From AWTP1-9 sp035703165 (lineage in GTDB: Bacteria; Bacteroidota; Bacteroidia; Chitinophagales; Chitinophagaceae), in assembly GCA_035703165.1 (NCBI GenBank), contig DASSYR010000067.1:1-31718 (forward strand): DNA of 31,718 bases, read 5' to 3'. The translations under genes and the position numbers were made by a program. The notes under the pieces were generated by a model that saw nothing but the letters and a program-made list of their open reading frames with translations, was not told the origin of the DNA and did not search any database. Shown piece after piece: positions 16,649-25,227 of this stretch. Within the stretch, counting starts at the first letter, position 1, and each line of letters opens with the position of its first letter.

Positions 16649-17413
16649 ATGAAGAAAATAATATTTATCTGTTGGCTGGTATGCTCATCGTTGGTAATGG
16701 TGGCACAAAAAGTTCCTGCACCTCCCAACCCTCCCCGGTTGGTCAATGATTTTGTAGGATTACTTTCTCAAGAACAGGTAAATGAGCTGGAGAGAAAAGT
16801 AGTGAAATATGATGATAGTACTTCTAACCAGATTGCAGTAGTAATTGTCGGGACACTGGATGACTATGATCCTGTTGATTATGCCGTAAAGCTGGGCAGA
16901 GAATGGGGGGTTGGAAATAAGGATTTTAATAATGGCGTTATAATTCTCATATCAACCGGGGCAGATGGAAGTAAAAGAAAAGTATTTATTGCTCCCGGTT
17001 ATGGGTTGGAAGGAGCTTTACCGGATATTACCTGCAAACAAATTGTAGAGACAGAATTAATTCCCAATTTAAAATCGGGAAATTATTATCGGGGAATTAA
17101 TAATGCCATTGATGCAATTATTAAAGCAGCGGCTGGTGAGTATAAAGCACCCGAAGGATATCGGAATAGAAGTGATAAAGGAACCGGCAAGAAAACCATT
17201 TTATGGATAATATTATTTATTATTATAATGATGGTAATTAATAACAGGAGGGGTGGCAGAGGCGGCACGATGAGCAGAAGAGGATGGAGCAATGCTCCGC
17301 CAATATGGTGGTTTCCGCGTGGTGGTGGTTTTGGTGGCGGTAGCGGTGGTGGAGGGTTTGGTGGTTTTGGCGGTGGTAGCTTTGGAGGCGGAGGCGCTGG
17401 TGGAGATTGGTAA
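16649..17413 (+). CDS. TPM-domain membrane protein, YgcG-like, with glycine-rich tail
   Basis: This protein has 254 residues from the ATG at 16649. A signal peptide (KKIIFICWLVCSSLVMVAQ) precedes the TPM domain: VNDFVGLLSQEQVNELE, IAVVIVGTLDDYDPVDYA, NNGVIILIS, and FIAPGYGLEGALPD. A membrane helix follows at about 188-204 (ILWIILFIIIMMVIN), then an arginine-rich stretch and a tail with runs of Gly, Phe and Ser ending in GGAGGDW. This is the standard YgcG layout: domain in the periplasm, tail in the cytoplasm. The frame also opens farther upstream (16562) inside the previous gene, which is rejected because the signal peptide would be internal. It ends 48 bp before the convergent histidine kinase gene. 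Confidence 0.92.
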   Translation: MKKIIFICWLVCSSLVMVAQKVPAPPNPPRLVNDFVGLLSQEQVNELERKVVKYDDSTSNQIAVVIVGTLDDYDPVDYAVKLGREWGVGNKDFNNGVIILISTGADGSKRKVFIAPGYGLEGALPDITCKQIVETELIPNLKSGNYYRGINNAIDAIIKAAAGEYKAPEGYRNRSDKGTGKKTILWIILFIIIMMVINNRRGGRGGTMSRRGWSNAPPIWWFPRGGGFGGGSGGGGFGGFGGGSFGGGGAGGDW

Positions 17414-17461
17414 AATCAAATTAAACAGGCTTCTTCGTTTTTGGAATAATAAATTATTTTC

Positions 17462-18805
17462 TTAGAACATCAAGGTAAACACAGTTCCTTCTCCTTGTAC
17501 ACTTTTTACTTGTATATTGCCTTTATGCAACATCATAATTTGTTTGCACAAACTCAATCCAATTCCACTTCCGGTTTTTCGGGTACTAAAAAAGGGGATA
17601 AATATTTTATCAATCACATCATCAGGAATGCCGCCACCATTATCGGCAACTTTTACTACTATTTTATTATTAGGTGTGATATAAGCGGATAACTGAATTT
17701 TTCCTTCTGCTTTTTCTTTTACCGCTTCAATAGCATTTACTACCAGGTTAATTAATACTTGTTCAATTAAATTGGTATCCACCATTAAAGAAAGATCAGG
17801 GTCTTTTAAAATAATATCCAGTTCAATCTTTTTTTCATCTAAGGTAGGTTGCATAAGATGGTGAAGGTTTTCAAATAAATCCCTTATGTAAACTTTCTTG
17901 AGATTAGGAGCGGTTATTTTATTCAGATTGCGATATGTTTCGGCAAATTTTAATAATCCCTCACTACGCTTACGAATGGTTTCAATACCTAATTCCAGAT
18001 CTTCTATAGTAATGGCATTACCGGGGTCCCCTTTTTTTGATTGTTGCATACGTTTTTTTAGTGTATCGGCCAACGAAGAAATGGGTGCAATAGAGTTCAT
18101 TATTTCATGCGTCATTACACTTAATAATTTTTTCCATGCTTCTGCTTCATTTTCATCTAACGCCTCGTTTACGTTTTGAAAAGCAACTAGTTTATATAAT
18201 TTTCCTTCCGTTTGGAAAGAGGTGGCTGCCACTAATATTTTAAAACTTAGTTTATCTGTGTTGACTTTTATTACTTTTTGCTGACCGCTTTTTAAATCAA
18301 GTATTTCCCTGTACACTTCTGCATTTCTTTTTTCCAGGGAATGGATGGTGCTTAAGTAAGGGATGCCTATCATTTGTTTAAACGATTCATTCATCCAACT
18401 AACTTCGCCGCTTTCTGTCTGGTACGAAAGAATGCCTGTATCAACCAGTTCCAATATACGCTGTAAATAGTGAAATTGAGCTTCCCTTTCACGGCTGATT
18501 AATTTAACGGTTGAATTAATTTCGTTAAACCCCTTGCGTAAATCTTTTACAGGAAGAGGAGCATGCTTTACATCAAAATGCCTGGAAAAATCACGGTAGT
18601 GAATAGCCTCTACAAATTGTTCCAGTTCTTCATTGTTTTTATTAATGTAAAAGAATAAGCTAAATACTAAAACGACTACAAGAATAAAAGCTCCTACGGC
18701 AAAAGAATAATAGCCGTTTACCAATAAATAAGCAAAACCTGTGATGCTTATTACAAGTAAAACAATTCGTAATAGAATAAATAACTGGTATCGTTTAAAT
18801 GTCAT
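17462..18805 (-). CDS. Sensor histidine kinase, NtrY/NtrB-like
   Basis: This 447-residue protein has two adjacent membrane helices (about 8-29 and 33-53) with almost no periplasmic loop. A linker and a PAS-like domain follow (about 105-215). The kinase core has the phosphoacceptor His233 in MTHEIMNSIAPI, N-box Asn357 in NLVVNAIEA, G1 DNGGGIPD (388-395), an F-box IPFFSTRKTGSGIGL and G2 at about 411-417. The kinase core appears complete. With so little outside the membrane, the signal is probably sensed in the membrane or the cytoplasm. Its start overlaps the end of the response regulator gene by 11 bp, so the two are translationally coupled and most likely form one pathway. The likely target is the divergent export operon. 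Confidence 0.92.
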   Translation of the reverse strand: MTFKRYQLFILLRIVLLVISITGFAYLLVNGYYSFAVGAFILVVVLVFSLFFYINKNNEELEQFVEAIHYRDFSRHFDVKHAPLPVKDLRKGFNEINSTVKLISREREAQFHYLQRILELVDTGILSYQTESGEVSWMNESFKQMIGIPYLSTIHSLEKRNAEVYREILDLKSGQQKVIKVNTDKLSFKILVAATSFQTEGKLYKLVAFQNVNEALDENEAEAWKKLLSVMTHEIMNSIAPISSLADTLKKRMQQSKKGDPGNAITIEDLELGIETIRKRSEGLLKFAETYRNLNKITAPNLKKVYIRDLFENLHHLMQPTLDEKKIELDIILKDPDLSLMVDTNLIEQVLINLVVNAIEAVKEKAEGKIQLSAYITPNNKIVVKVADNGGGIPDDVIDKIFIPFFSTRKTGSGIGLSLCKQIMMLHKGNIQVKSVQGEGTVFTLMF

Positions 18806-20156
18806 ATTTGCTCAGTTTCCTGTATAAAGCAGTTCTGGTTAAACCTAATTCCCTGGCTGCCTTTGTAATATTACCGTTATGTTTTTCAATTGCTTTAAGA
18901 ATGGTATTTTTTTCAATATTACTTAGTTTTAAATCCTTTGTTTCATCTGTTTCTGTCTTTACTGATTCTATCGGAGAGAAGATTATGTCTTTTTCATGGA
19001 GTACATTGCCTTCTGCCATAATCACGGCTCTCTCCATGGTATATTGCAATTCTCGTACGTTACCGGGAAAATGATATTTTTTCAGCTTATCCAATGCCAA
19101 TTCATCAATAGTGATATTTGGTTTAATGTATTTGTTACAATACGTTTTAATAAAATGTGAAGCAAGTAAAGGTATATCTTCTATTCTTTTTCTTAGAGGG
19201 GGAACCGTAATTTCAACAGTATTGATGCGATATATCAAATCTTTACGAAATTTTGATTCATTAGCTAATTCCGGTAGAGGAAGGTTGGTTGCACAAATCA
19301 AACGAATGTCAATCGGAATTACTTCATTACTTCCTAATCTTGTTATTTTTCTGTTTTGTAATACCGTTAGTAATTTAGCTTGTTGCTGCAGGGAGATATT
19401 TCCTATTTCATCTAAAAACAAAGTTCCTCCGCCGGCTGCTTCAAACCTTCCTACCCTGTCCTCTTTTGCATCTGTAAAAGCCCCTTTTTTATGGCCAAAC
19501 AATTCACTTTCGAATAAAGATTCGGTTAAAGCACCTACATCTACTTTTATAAAAGGCTTGCTGGCTCTTAATGATTTTTGATGAATGGCTTCGGCAATTA
19601 AATCTTTACCAGTGCCATTTTCGCCCAATATTAGCACATTGGCATCGGTGGGTGCAATCTTTTCAATTTTTAAAAATATTTCTTCCATTACCTCCGATTC
19701 GCCCAGTAAAACTTTGCCAATGACAGAATCTGCAGTTGCTTTAACAGGAAAATGAGATTTGTCTGCTATTTTTTTCCTTAAAAGTTCTTTAATGGTTTGT
19801 ATTAATTTTTCATTATGCCAGGGTTTAACGATAAAATCGTCAGCGCCATCTTTAAGTGACCGAACAGCCAAATCAATATCACCATAAGCTGTAATCATAA
19901 TTACAGAGATTTCCGGTTTCAGTTCCTTTACTTTTTTTAACCAATACAATCCCTCATTACCGGTATTGATTGTGCTGTTAAAATTCATATCCAGTAAAAG
20001 AAGATTAAACTTCTTCTGTTCAAGCAGCGACCGAAGATTTTCCGGGTTTTTTTCCGTTACTACTTCTTTAGCTTCTGTTTTTAATAATAAACGAACAGCT
20101 GTCAGTACATCCGGGTCATCATCTACCACTAATATGGAGGCATTTTTTAAATTCAT
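18795..20156 (-). CDS. NtrC-family sigma-54-dependent response regulator
   Basis: This protein has 453 residues from the ATG at 20156; a TTG farther upstream adds 12 residues with no family match. The receiver domain has Asp12-Asp13, the phosphorylation site Asp56 (LLLLDMNF), Thr89 and Lys111. The AAA+ domain has Walker A GENGTGKD (178-185), the sigma-54 contact loop GAFTDA (225-230, where the classic form is GAFTGA), Walker B GGTLFLDE (243-250) and the arginine-finger region. A Fis-type helix-turn-helix ends the protein (about 424-452). Such regulators bind enhancers about 100 bp upstream and remodel sigma-54 polymerase. A tandem repeat in the adjacent divergent region is a good candidate for its site. 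Confidence 0.94.
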   Translation of the reverse strand: MNLKNASILVVDDDPDVLTAVRLLLKTEAKEVVTEKNPENLRSLLEQKKFNLLLLDMNFNSTINTGNEGLYWLKKVKELKPEISVIMITAYGDIDLAVRSLKDGADDFIVKPWHNEKLIQTIKELLRKKIADKSHFPVKATADSVIGKVLLGESEVMEEIFLKIEKIAPTDANVLILGENGTGKDLIAEAIHQKSLRASKPFIKVDVGALTESLFESELFGHKKGAFTDAKEDRVGRFEAAGGGTLFLDEIGNISLQQQAKLLTVLQNRKITRLGSNEVIPIDIRLICATNLPLPELANESKFRKDLIYRINTVEITVPPLRKRIEDIPLLASHFIKTYCNKYIKPNITIDELALDKLKKYHFPGNVRELQYTMERAVIMAEGNVLHEKDIIFSPIESVKTETDETKDLKLSNIEKNTILKAIEKHNGNITKAARELGLTRTALYRKLSKYDI

Positions 20157-20183
20157 AATTTTAATCTCTCTGCAATTATACCA

Positions 20184-20205
20184 CAAATACAAATAGTTGT
20201 ATTTG
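20184..20205. promoter_or_regulatory. Perfect 9-bp-arm palindrome upstream of the response regulator
   Basis: CAAATACAA and TTGTATTTG flank a 4-bp spacer (ATAG). All nine pairs match. It ends 28 bp before the response regulator ATG, a place where an autoregulatory site is often found. It might instead form a hairpin in the leader RNA. Confidence 0.4.
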
Positions 20206-20240
20206 AAATTTTAGTTACAAAAAGCTTTTATAGTTCTAAC

Positions 20241-20277
20241 ATCAAAACCGTACACCAATTGTATCAAAACCGTACAC
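20241..20277. promoter_or_regulatory. Tandem 15-bp direct repeat, candidate enhancer of the export operon
   Basis: ATCAAAACCGTACAC occurs twice without mismatch, at 20241-20255 and 20263-20277. The period is 22 bp, close to two helical turns, so bound dimers would lie on the same face of DNA. The second copy sits in a TGTA-N9-TACA inverted frame. It is 181-217 bp upstream of the adaptor ATG and about 50-87 bp upstream of a -24/-12-like element. That is the usual place for sites bound by NtrC-type activators. Binding by the neighbouring regulator is inferred. Confidence 0.6.
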
Positions 20278-20327
20278 TATTATTTTTTCTATAATAATAA
20301 GATATTAATAATCAACATGCTATGTTT

Positions 20328-20343
20328 TGGCATACCCTTTTCT
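20328..20343 (+). promoter_or_regulatory. Weak sigma-54 -24/-12 candidate
   Basis: TGGCATA, four bases, then TTTCT resembles TGGCAYR-N4-TTGCW. The -24 half matches fully. The -12 half has T in place of G and is therefore poor. Spacing and position, between the tandem repeats and the adaptor gene, fit. Transcription would begin near 20355, giving a leader of about 100 nt. Confidence 0.35.
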
Positions 20344-20384
20344 TTCCAAAAGATACGTTACTGATTTTCAGTATTAATATAAAG

Positions 20385-20420
20385 GTTACCCGGTGCAACA
20401 GTTTCAGCCCGCCGGGTGAC
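20385..20420 (+). repeat. GC-rich stem-loop in the leader of the export operon
   Basis: GTTACCCGG (20385-20393) pairs with CCGGGTGAC (20412-20420) over nine pairs with one G-U, around an 18-nt loop. A short hairpin (TACTGA/TCAGTA, 20359-20373) lies just before it. Both are in the untranslated stretch before the adaptor ATG at 20458. No U-run follows, so it does not look like a terminator. Confidence 0.45.
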
Positions 20421-20457
20421 TTTATAAGAGAACAAAAGTTAATTTAAGAAAAAAGAT

Positions 20458-21711
20458 ATGGACAGAATTATCAAGAAAAAGAAATGGTCAACTAAAAGGC
20501 TACTTACAATTGGTGGCGCTTTGGCAATAATGGGGCTTATTATAGTGGGTTACTTAACAACTTCCGGTAAAAGCCGGTTGAATGTGGATACAGAAAGAAT
20601 TACTATCAGTGAAATTAAGAAGGGCACTTTCCAGGAGTTTATACCGGTAAATGGTATTGTACTACCCATTACAACTATTTATTTGGATGCTGCTGAAGGC
20701 GGCCGGGTTGAGGAAAGGTACGTAGAAGATGGGGCAGTAATGAAAGCGGGTCAGCCCATTATGCGATTGTCCAATACAGATTTGGAATTGAGTTTAGCCA
20801 ACCAGGAAACCCAGGTTTTTAATGTACTTACGCAAATGCAAATTAGCAAAAACAATGCGGAGCAAAATTCCATTAACCGTCAAAACCAAATGGCAGATGT
20901 AAACAATGCCCTGAAAGAGGCTGAAAGAGTTTATACCCTTAATAAAAAATTGTACGATCAAAAAGTTTTAGGTAAGCAGGAGTATGTAAGTAGTGAAAAT
21001 TTATACAACTACCAATTACAAAGAAAAAAACTGGCTGAAGAAATTATGAGGACAGATGCGGCTTCAATGAAACAGCAAGATGACCAAATGGCGGAATCAT
21101 ACGACAGGATGAAAAATACATTGGCACTGATGAGAAAAAAGGTTGGTGATTTGATAGTTCGTGCACCGGTAAGCGGTCAGCTTACCTCATTAGACGCTGA
21201 AATAGGACAAACAAAAACGCAGGGGCAAAGATTAGGACAGATAGATGTATTGAGTGGATTTAAAGTAAGAGTGGATGTGGATGAACACTATATTTCCAGA
21301 ATTTTTACTGGTTTGGTTGGAGAATTTACGTTTGCCGGGAAGGAGTACAAATTAAGAATTAAAAAAGTTTTTACTCAAGTAACTAACGGACGTTTCCAGG
21401 TGGACATGGAATTCATAGATGCAGTGCCGCAGGGAATACGTCGCGGTCAAACACTGCAGATAAGATTGGCGTTAAGTGATGAGACACAGGCATTATTATT
21501 ATCTAAAGGAGGATTTTACCAGCAAACCGGTGGCAACTGGATTTTTAAAGTGGCAGAAAATGGAAAGGTAGCTTATAAAGTAGATATCCAGTTAGGAAGG
21601 CAAAACCCGGATTATTATGAAGTGTTACAAGGTTTAAAGGAAGGCGATAAGGTAATTACTAATAGTTATGAAAATTATGAAGCTATGCAGGAATTGATCT
21701 TAAAAAAGTAA
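20458..21711 (+). CDS. HlyD/MacA-type periplasmic adaptor (membrane fusion protein)
   Basis: This 417-residue protein has one N-terminal membrane helix (about 15-33) followed by a long periplasmic region. A first half-lipoyl strand region with DAAEGGRVEERYVEDGAVMKAGQPI (about 77-101) is followed by a coiled coil rich in Gln, Asn and Lys (about 107-225). The second lipoyl half is DLIVRAPVSGQLTSLDAEIGQTKTQGQ. Beta-barrel and membrane-proximal domains end the protein. It would link an inner-membrane transporter to an outer-membrane channel or to substrate. It heads the operon with the ATPase and four permeases, as MacA does for MacB. No outer-membrane TolC-type gene is in the window. Confidence 0.92.
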   Translation: MDRIIKKKKWSTKRLLTIGGALAIMGLIIVGYLTTSGKSRLNVDTERITISEIKKGTFQEFIPVNGIVLPITTIYLDAAEGGRVEERYVEDGAVMKAGQPIMRLSNTDLELSLANQETQVFNVLTQMQISKNNAEQNSINRQNQMADVNNALKEAERVYTLNKKLYDQKVLGKQEYVSSENLYNYQLQRKKLAEEIMRTDAASMKQQDDQMAESYDRMKNTLALMRKKVGDLIVRAPVSGQLTSLDAEIGQTKTQGQRLGQIDVLSGFKVRVDVDEHYISRIFTGLVGEFTFAGKEYKLRIKKVFTQVTNGRFQVDMEFIDAVPQGIRRGQTLQIRLALSDETQALLLSKGGFYQQTGGNWIFKVAENGKVAYKVDIQLGRQNPDYYEVLQGLKEGDKVITNSYENYEAMQELILKK

Positions 21712-21744
21712 TAAGCAGTAGTGTACAATGTTAAAGATTTAAAC

Positions 21745-21939
21745 ATGAAAGACAAGATAATAGGTACAATAGCTTTTTTACTAACGATATGTTTGCCTAC
21801 ATCGCCAAAGGAACATAATCAGTGGTGTGAAACAAATTTTGTGAGTATGTACGATAATTCGGCTGATAAAGTTAACGAAACTAAGGACGATTCAGAGCCC
21901 CTGCTTTCGCCTGTAAATTTTTTTATGATTCAATTATAA
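21745..21939 (+). CDS. Small putative secreted or membrane peptide, unknown
   Basis: This protein has 64 residues from the ATG at 21745; the frame could also start at a GTG at 21721. The N-terminus MKDKIIGTIAFLLTICLPTS has a charged start and a hydrophobic core like a signal peptide or membrane helix, with a Cys at position 16. The rest (KEHNQWCETNF to PLLSPVNFFMIQL) is polar and matches no family I know. It lies 33 bp after the adaptor gene and 32 bp before the ATPase gene, on the same strand and in a tightly packed operon, which is the main reason to call it. It may be a small subunit or cargo peptide, or may not be expressed at all. Confidence 0.45.
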   Translation: MKDKIIGTIAFLLTICLPTSPKEHNQWCETNFVSMYDNSADKVNETKDDSEPLLSPVNFFMIQL

Positions 21940-21971
21940 TAACCAATTTAATTTTTATAAAAATAAATACG

Positions 21972-22649
21972 ATGATAAAAATTACCAACCTCGAAAAAGT
22001 TTATCGAACAGAGGATGTGGAAACAATTGCTCTTAACAAATTATCTCTTGAAGTAAAAGAAGGCGAATTTGTTGCTATAATGGGTCCATCCGGCTGTGGT
22101 AAATCCACTTTGTTAAACATACTTGGATTATTAGACGATCCCGACAGCGGAAGTTTTATATTTAATAATGTAGAAGTTGCCGGATTTAATGAACGCAAAA
22201 GAGCCGATTTAAGAAAAAAGAATATTGGTTTTGTATTTCAGAGCTTTAATTTGATTGATGAGCTTACTGTTTTTGAAAATGTGGAATTACCCCTTATTTA
22301 CAATAACATAAAAGCTTCGGATAGAAAGAAAAAAGTTGAAGAGGTGCTGGATAAAATGCAGATTATGCATCGCCGCAATCACTACCCCCAACAGTTATCC
22401 GGTGGTCAACAGCAAAGAGTAGCCGTAGCCAGGGCTGTGGTAAATAATCCTAAGCTTATTTTGGCGGATGAGCCCACTGGTAACTTAGACAGTAGCAACG
22501 GTAATGAAGTGATGCAAATGCTTACGAGCCTTAATGAGCTGGGTACAACCGTAATTATGGTTACACACTCTGAACATGATGCTCGTTATAGCCATCGTAT
22601 TATTCGTATGTTGGATGGACATACTGTTACTGAAAACGTATTAGTATAA
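21972..22649 (+). CDS. ABC transporter ATPase, MacB/LolD type
   Basis: This 225-residue ATPase has Walker A GPSGCGKST (38-46), Q-loop VFQSFNL (88-94), signature LSGGQ (142-146), Walker B LILADE with Glu167, and switch His199 (VTHS). DEPTGNLD is the form seen in LolD and MacB relatives, which drive mechanotransmission rather than transport through the membrane. It is a stand-alone subunit and is the only ATPase visible for four following permeases, so it probably serves several or all of them. The start ATG at 21972 gives the usual family N-terminus (IKITNLEKVYRTEDVETIAL). Confidence 0.95.
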   Translation: MIKITNLEKVYRTEDVETIALNKLSLEVKEGEFVAIMGPSGCGKSTLLNILGLLDDPDSGSFIFNNVEVAGFNERKRADLRKKNIGFVFQSFNLIDELTVFENVELPLIYNNIKASDRKKKVEEVLDKMQIMHRRNHYPQQLSGGQQQRVAVARAVVNNPKLILADEPTGNLDSSNGNEVMQMLTSLNELGTTVIMVTHSEHDARYSHRIIRMLDGHTVTENVLV

Positions 22650-22779
22650 TTCGATATTCAGGTTTTGTTGTTTAACAAAGAAAATCGTGTTCAATTATTA
22701 ACCGGAGCGACTGAACTTGATCGTCTCGTTAAGAGAAATAACTTCTATCAGTTTTACTAAATTAAAACCAAGAAATCTG

Positions 22780-25218
22780 ATGTTTACAAATTACTTAAAA
22801 ATTTCGTGGAGGAATTTAATGAAGAGTAAAACGTTCTCTCTCATTAATATTATTGGTTTGGCGTCCGGTCTCGCCTGCTTTATATTAGTAGCCCTGTATG
22901 TTGTAGATGAATTGAGTTATGATCGTTATAACGAAAAAGCCAGTCGTATTTACCGGGTTAATTCAGATATAGTTTTTGGAGGAAATGATTTGCATTTGGC
23001 AGTTTCATCTGATCCGATGGGGCCTACATTAAAAAAAGATTATCCGCAAGTAGAAGCGTTTGTAAGATTTTATAACTCTGGAGGAAGCAAAATTATTAAA
23101 AAAGGAGATGGCTATATTAATGAGGACAATGTAGTTCATGCCGATTCCACTCTTTTTAATGTATTTACGCTCCCTGCAATAGTCGGCGATACAAAAACTG
23201 CATTGAATGAGCCTAATACAGTTGTAATAACAGCGTCAACTGCAAAAAAATATTTTGGTACAACCGATGTAATTGGGAAAAATATTGAGACAAACGATAA
23301 CCATGGAACGCTCTACAAAATTACAGCGGTTATAAAAGACATTCCCCGTAATTCACATTTTAATTTTGATTTTATTTTTTCTATGGACAATGTGAAATAC
23401 AGGTGGGGTGATTATTTAAGTCACAACCTTCAAACCTATATTTTATTAAAGCCTGGAGCTGATTATAAAGCGTTTAATAAAAATTTTATACAGGTAATTG
23501 ATAAATATCTCCTTCCCCAGGCTAAACAATTCATGAACATAAATTCGATGAGCGAATTTGCCAAATTGGGTAATAAACTGGAATATAGCCTTATGCCGTT
23601 AACCGATATACATTTACATAGCGACCGTATTGAGGAATTGGGTATTAACGGAAGTATTCAATATGTGTATATTTTTTCTGCTGTAGCTTTTTTTATCCTG
23701 GCGCTGGCGTGCATCAATTTTATGAATTTGGCTACCGCCCGTTCTTCTAATCGGGCAAAGGAAGTGGGGGTTCGTAAAGTTTTAGGTACCGAAAGAAAAT
23801 CTTTAATCAGCCAGTTTTTGACCGAATCAACTTTAACCGTATTTATTTCTACAATTATTGCTATAGGCATAGCCGGGTTCTGCCTCCCTTGGTTCAATAA
23901 TCTGTCTGGTAAAAGTCTTGGTGCAGGAGATTTATTTCAGCCGAAGTATATATTGTTTTTAACAACCCTTCCTGTAGTGGTAGGTGTACTGGCAGGAAGC
24001 TACCCGGCTTTTTTTCTTTCTTCATTTAACCCGATTGGCGTATTAAAAGGAAAAGTTAATGCAGGTGTTAAAAGAAGTGGTTTAAGAAATGGATTGGTAG
24101 TATTTCAGTTTGCTACCTCTGTTTTTTTAATAGTAGGAACCATTGTTGTGTACCGCCAGTTGAATTATATACAAACAAAAAAACTTGGATTTAGTAAAGA
24201 CCAGGTATTGGTAATTAACGGAACGGATGCTTTAGGGAGTAATAGAGAAGCATTTAAAAATGAAGTGGCAAAATTAACAGGAGTAAAAAACAGCAGTTTT
24301 GCCGGATACCTTCCTGTTTCTAATTCTTCAAGAAGTGATAACACGTATTCCAAAGAATCCGTAATGAATCTCAGGAATAGTTTAAACATGCAAACCTGGC
24401 GTATTGACTATGATTATGTAAACCTGATGGATATGGAAATGGTGAGTGGTAGAAATTTCTCAAGAGATTTTGGTTCAGATTCTTCTGCTATGATTATTAA
24501 TGAAACAACCGCAAAACTGTTGGGATACGATAATCCGATTGGTAAGAAAGTGTATTCTTATTTTCAAAACGGGTTTGGAACAAACCTGATTACTTACACT
24601 ATAATAGGCGTGGTAAAAAACTTTCACTTTGAGTCATTAAGAAAAAATGTAGGCCCTTTGTGCTTCCTTTTAGGAAAGCCTGACTGGGTAACGGCTTTTA
24701 AAGTAAATACGTCAGACATAAAAGGTTTGATGAAAAATATTGAAAATGTATGGAAAACCATGACGCCGTCCACGCCCTTAAGTTACCAGTTTTTGGATGA
24801 AGCATTTGATAATATGTATAGAGTAGAGCAACGCACTGGTAAACTCGGATTAAGTTTAGCCATCATTGCTATTATCATTGCCTGCCTGGGTTTGTTTGGA
24901 TTAGCCGCTTATATGGCAGAGCAGCGTGTTAAAGAAATAGGAGTACGTAAAGTATTTGGTGCCTCGGTGTTTAATTTAGTAACCATGTTATCAAAAGATT
25001 TTTTGATGCTGGTTCTTATTTCGGTTGCATTTGCTGTGCCGGCTTCCTGGTGGGCAATGAATAGATGGTTGCAAAATTTTGCTTATCGTATCAATATCGG
25101 TTGGTGGGTATTTGCAGCATCAGGTGTTCTGGCATTATTGATAGCATTCGTAACGGTTAGTTCGCAAGCAATAAAAGCGGCATTGGCTAACCCGGTAAAA
25201 TCATTAAGAACAGAATAA
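22780..25218 (+). CDS. MacB/FtsX-type ABC permease 1
   Basis: This protein has 812 residues from the ATG at 22780 (MFTNYLKISWRNLMKSKTFS); the frame opens at a TTG (22717) that adds an unrelated tail. The layout is a TM helix (about 20-42), a periplasmic MacB_PCD domain, an FtsX block at about 295-420 with EVGVRKVLGTERKSLISQFL as coupling helix, a second periplasmic domain, then a second FtsX block from about 687 with EIGVRKVFGA. It ends in LANPVKSLRTE. It would transmit ATPase motion to periplasmic substrates or to the adaptor. It is 130 bp downstream of the ATPase gene; that gap shows only a weak AT-rich inverted repeat. The repeat of two FtsX halves is the usual form in Bacteroidota. Confidence 0.9.
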   Translation: MFTNYLKISWRNLMKSKTFSLINIIGLASGLACFILVALYVVDELSYDRYNEKASRIYRVNSDIVFGGNDLHLAVSSDPMGPTLKKDYPQVEAFVRFYNSGGSKIIKKGDGYINEDNVVHADSTLFNVFTLPAIVGDTKTALNEPNTVVITASTAKKYFGTTDVIGKNIETNDNHGTLYKITAVIKDIPRNSHFNFDFIFSMDNVKYRWGDYLSHNLQTYILLKPGADYKAFNKNFIQVIDKYLLPQAKQFMNINSMSEFAKLGNKLEYSLMPLTDIHLHSDRIEELGINGSIQYVYIFSAVAFFILALACINFMNLATARSSNRAKEVGVRKVLGTERKSLISQFLTESTLTVFISTIIAIGIAGFCLPWFNNLSGKSLGAGDLFQPKYILFLTTLPVVVGVLAGSYPAFFLSSFNPIGVLKGKVNAGVKRSGLRNGLVVFQFATSVFLIVGTIVVYRQLNYIQTKKLGFSKDQVLVINGTDALGSNREAFKNEVAKLTGVKNSSFAGYLPVSNSSRSDNTYSKESVMNLRNSLNMQTWRIDYDYVNLMDMEMVSGRNFSRDFGSDSSAMIINETTAKLLGYDNPIGKKVYSYFQNGFGTNLITYTIIGVVKNFHFESLRKNVGPLCFLLGKPDWVTAFKVNTSDIKGLMKNIENVWKTMTPSTPLSYQFLDEAFDNMYRVEQRTGKLGLSLAIIAIIIACLGLFGLAAYMAEQRVKEIGVRKVFGASVFNLVTMLSKDFLMLVLISVAFAVPASWWAMNRWLQNFAYRINIGWWVFAASGVLALLIAFVTVSSQAIKAALANPVKSLRTE

Positions 25219-25227
25219 ATTAATGTT

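Noticed and set aside
17213..17419. Minus-strand reading frame opposite the glycine-rich tail
   Set aside because: It mirrors the repetitive GGT codons of the real gene and is low-complexity Thr/Pro.
22664..22679. Inverted repeat TTTGTT/AACAAA after the ATPase gene
   Set aside because: Short and AT-only apart from one pair each side; too weak to call a terminator within an operon.
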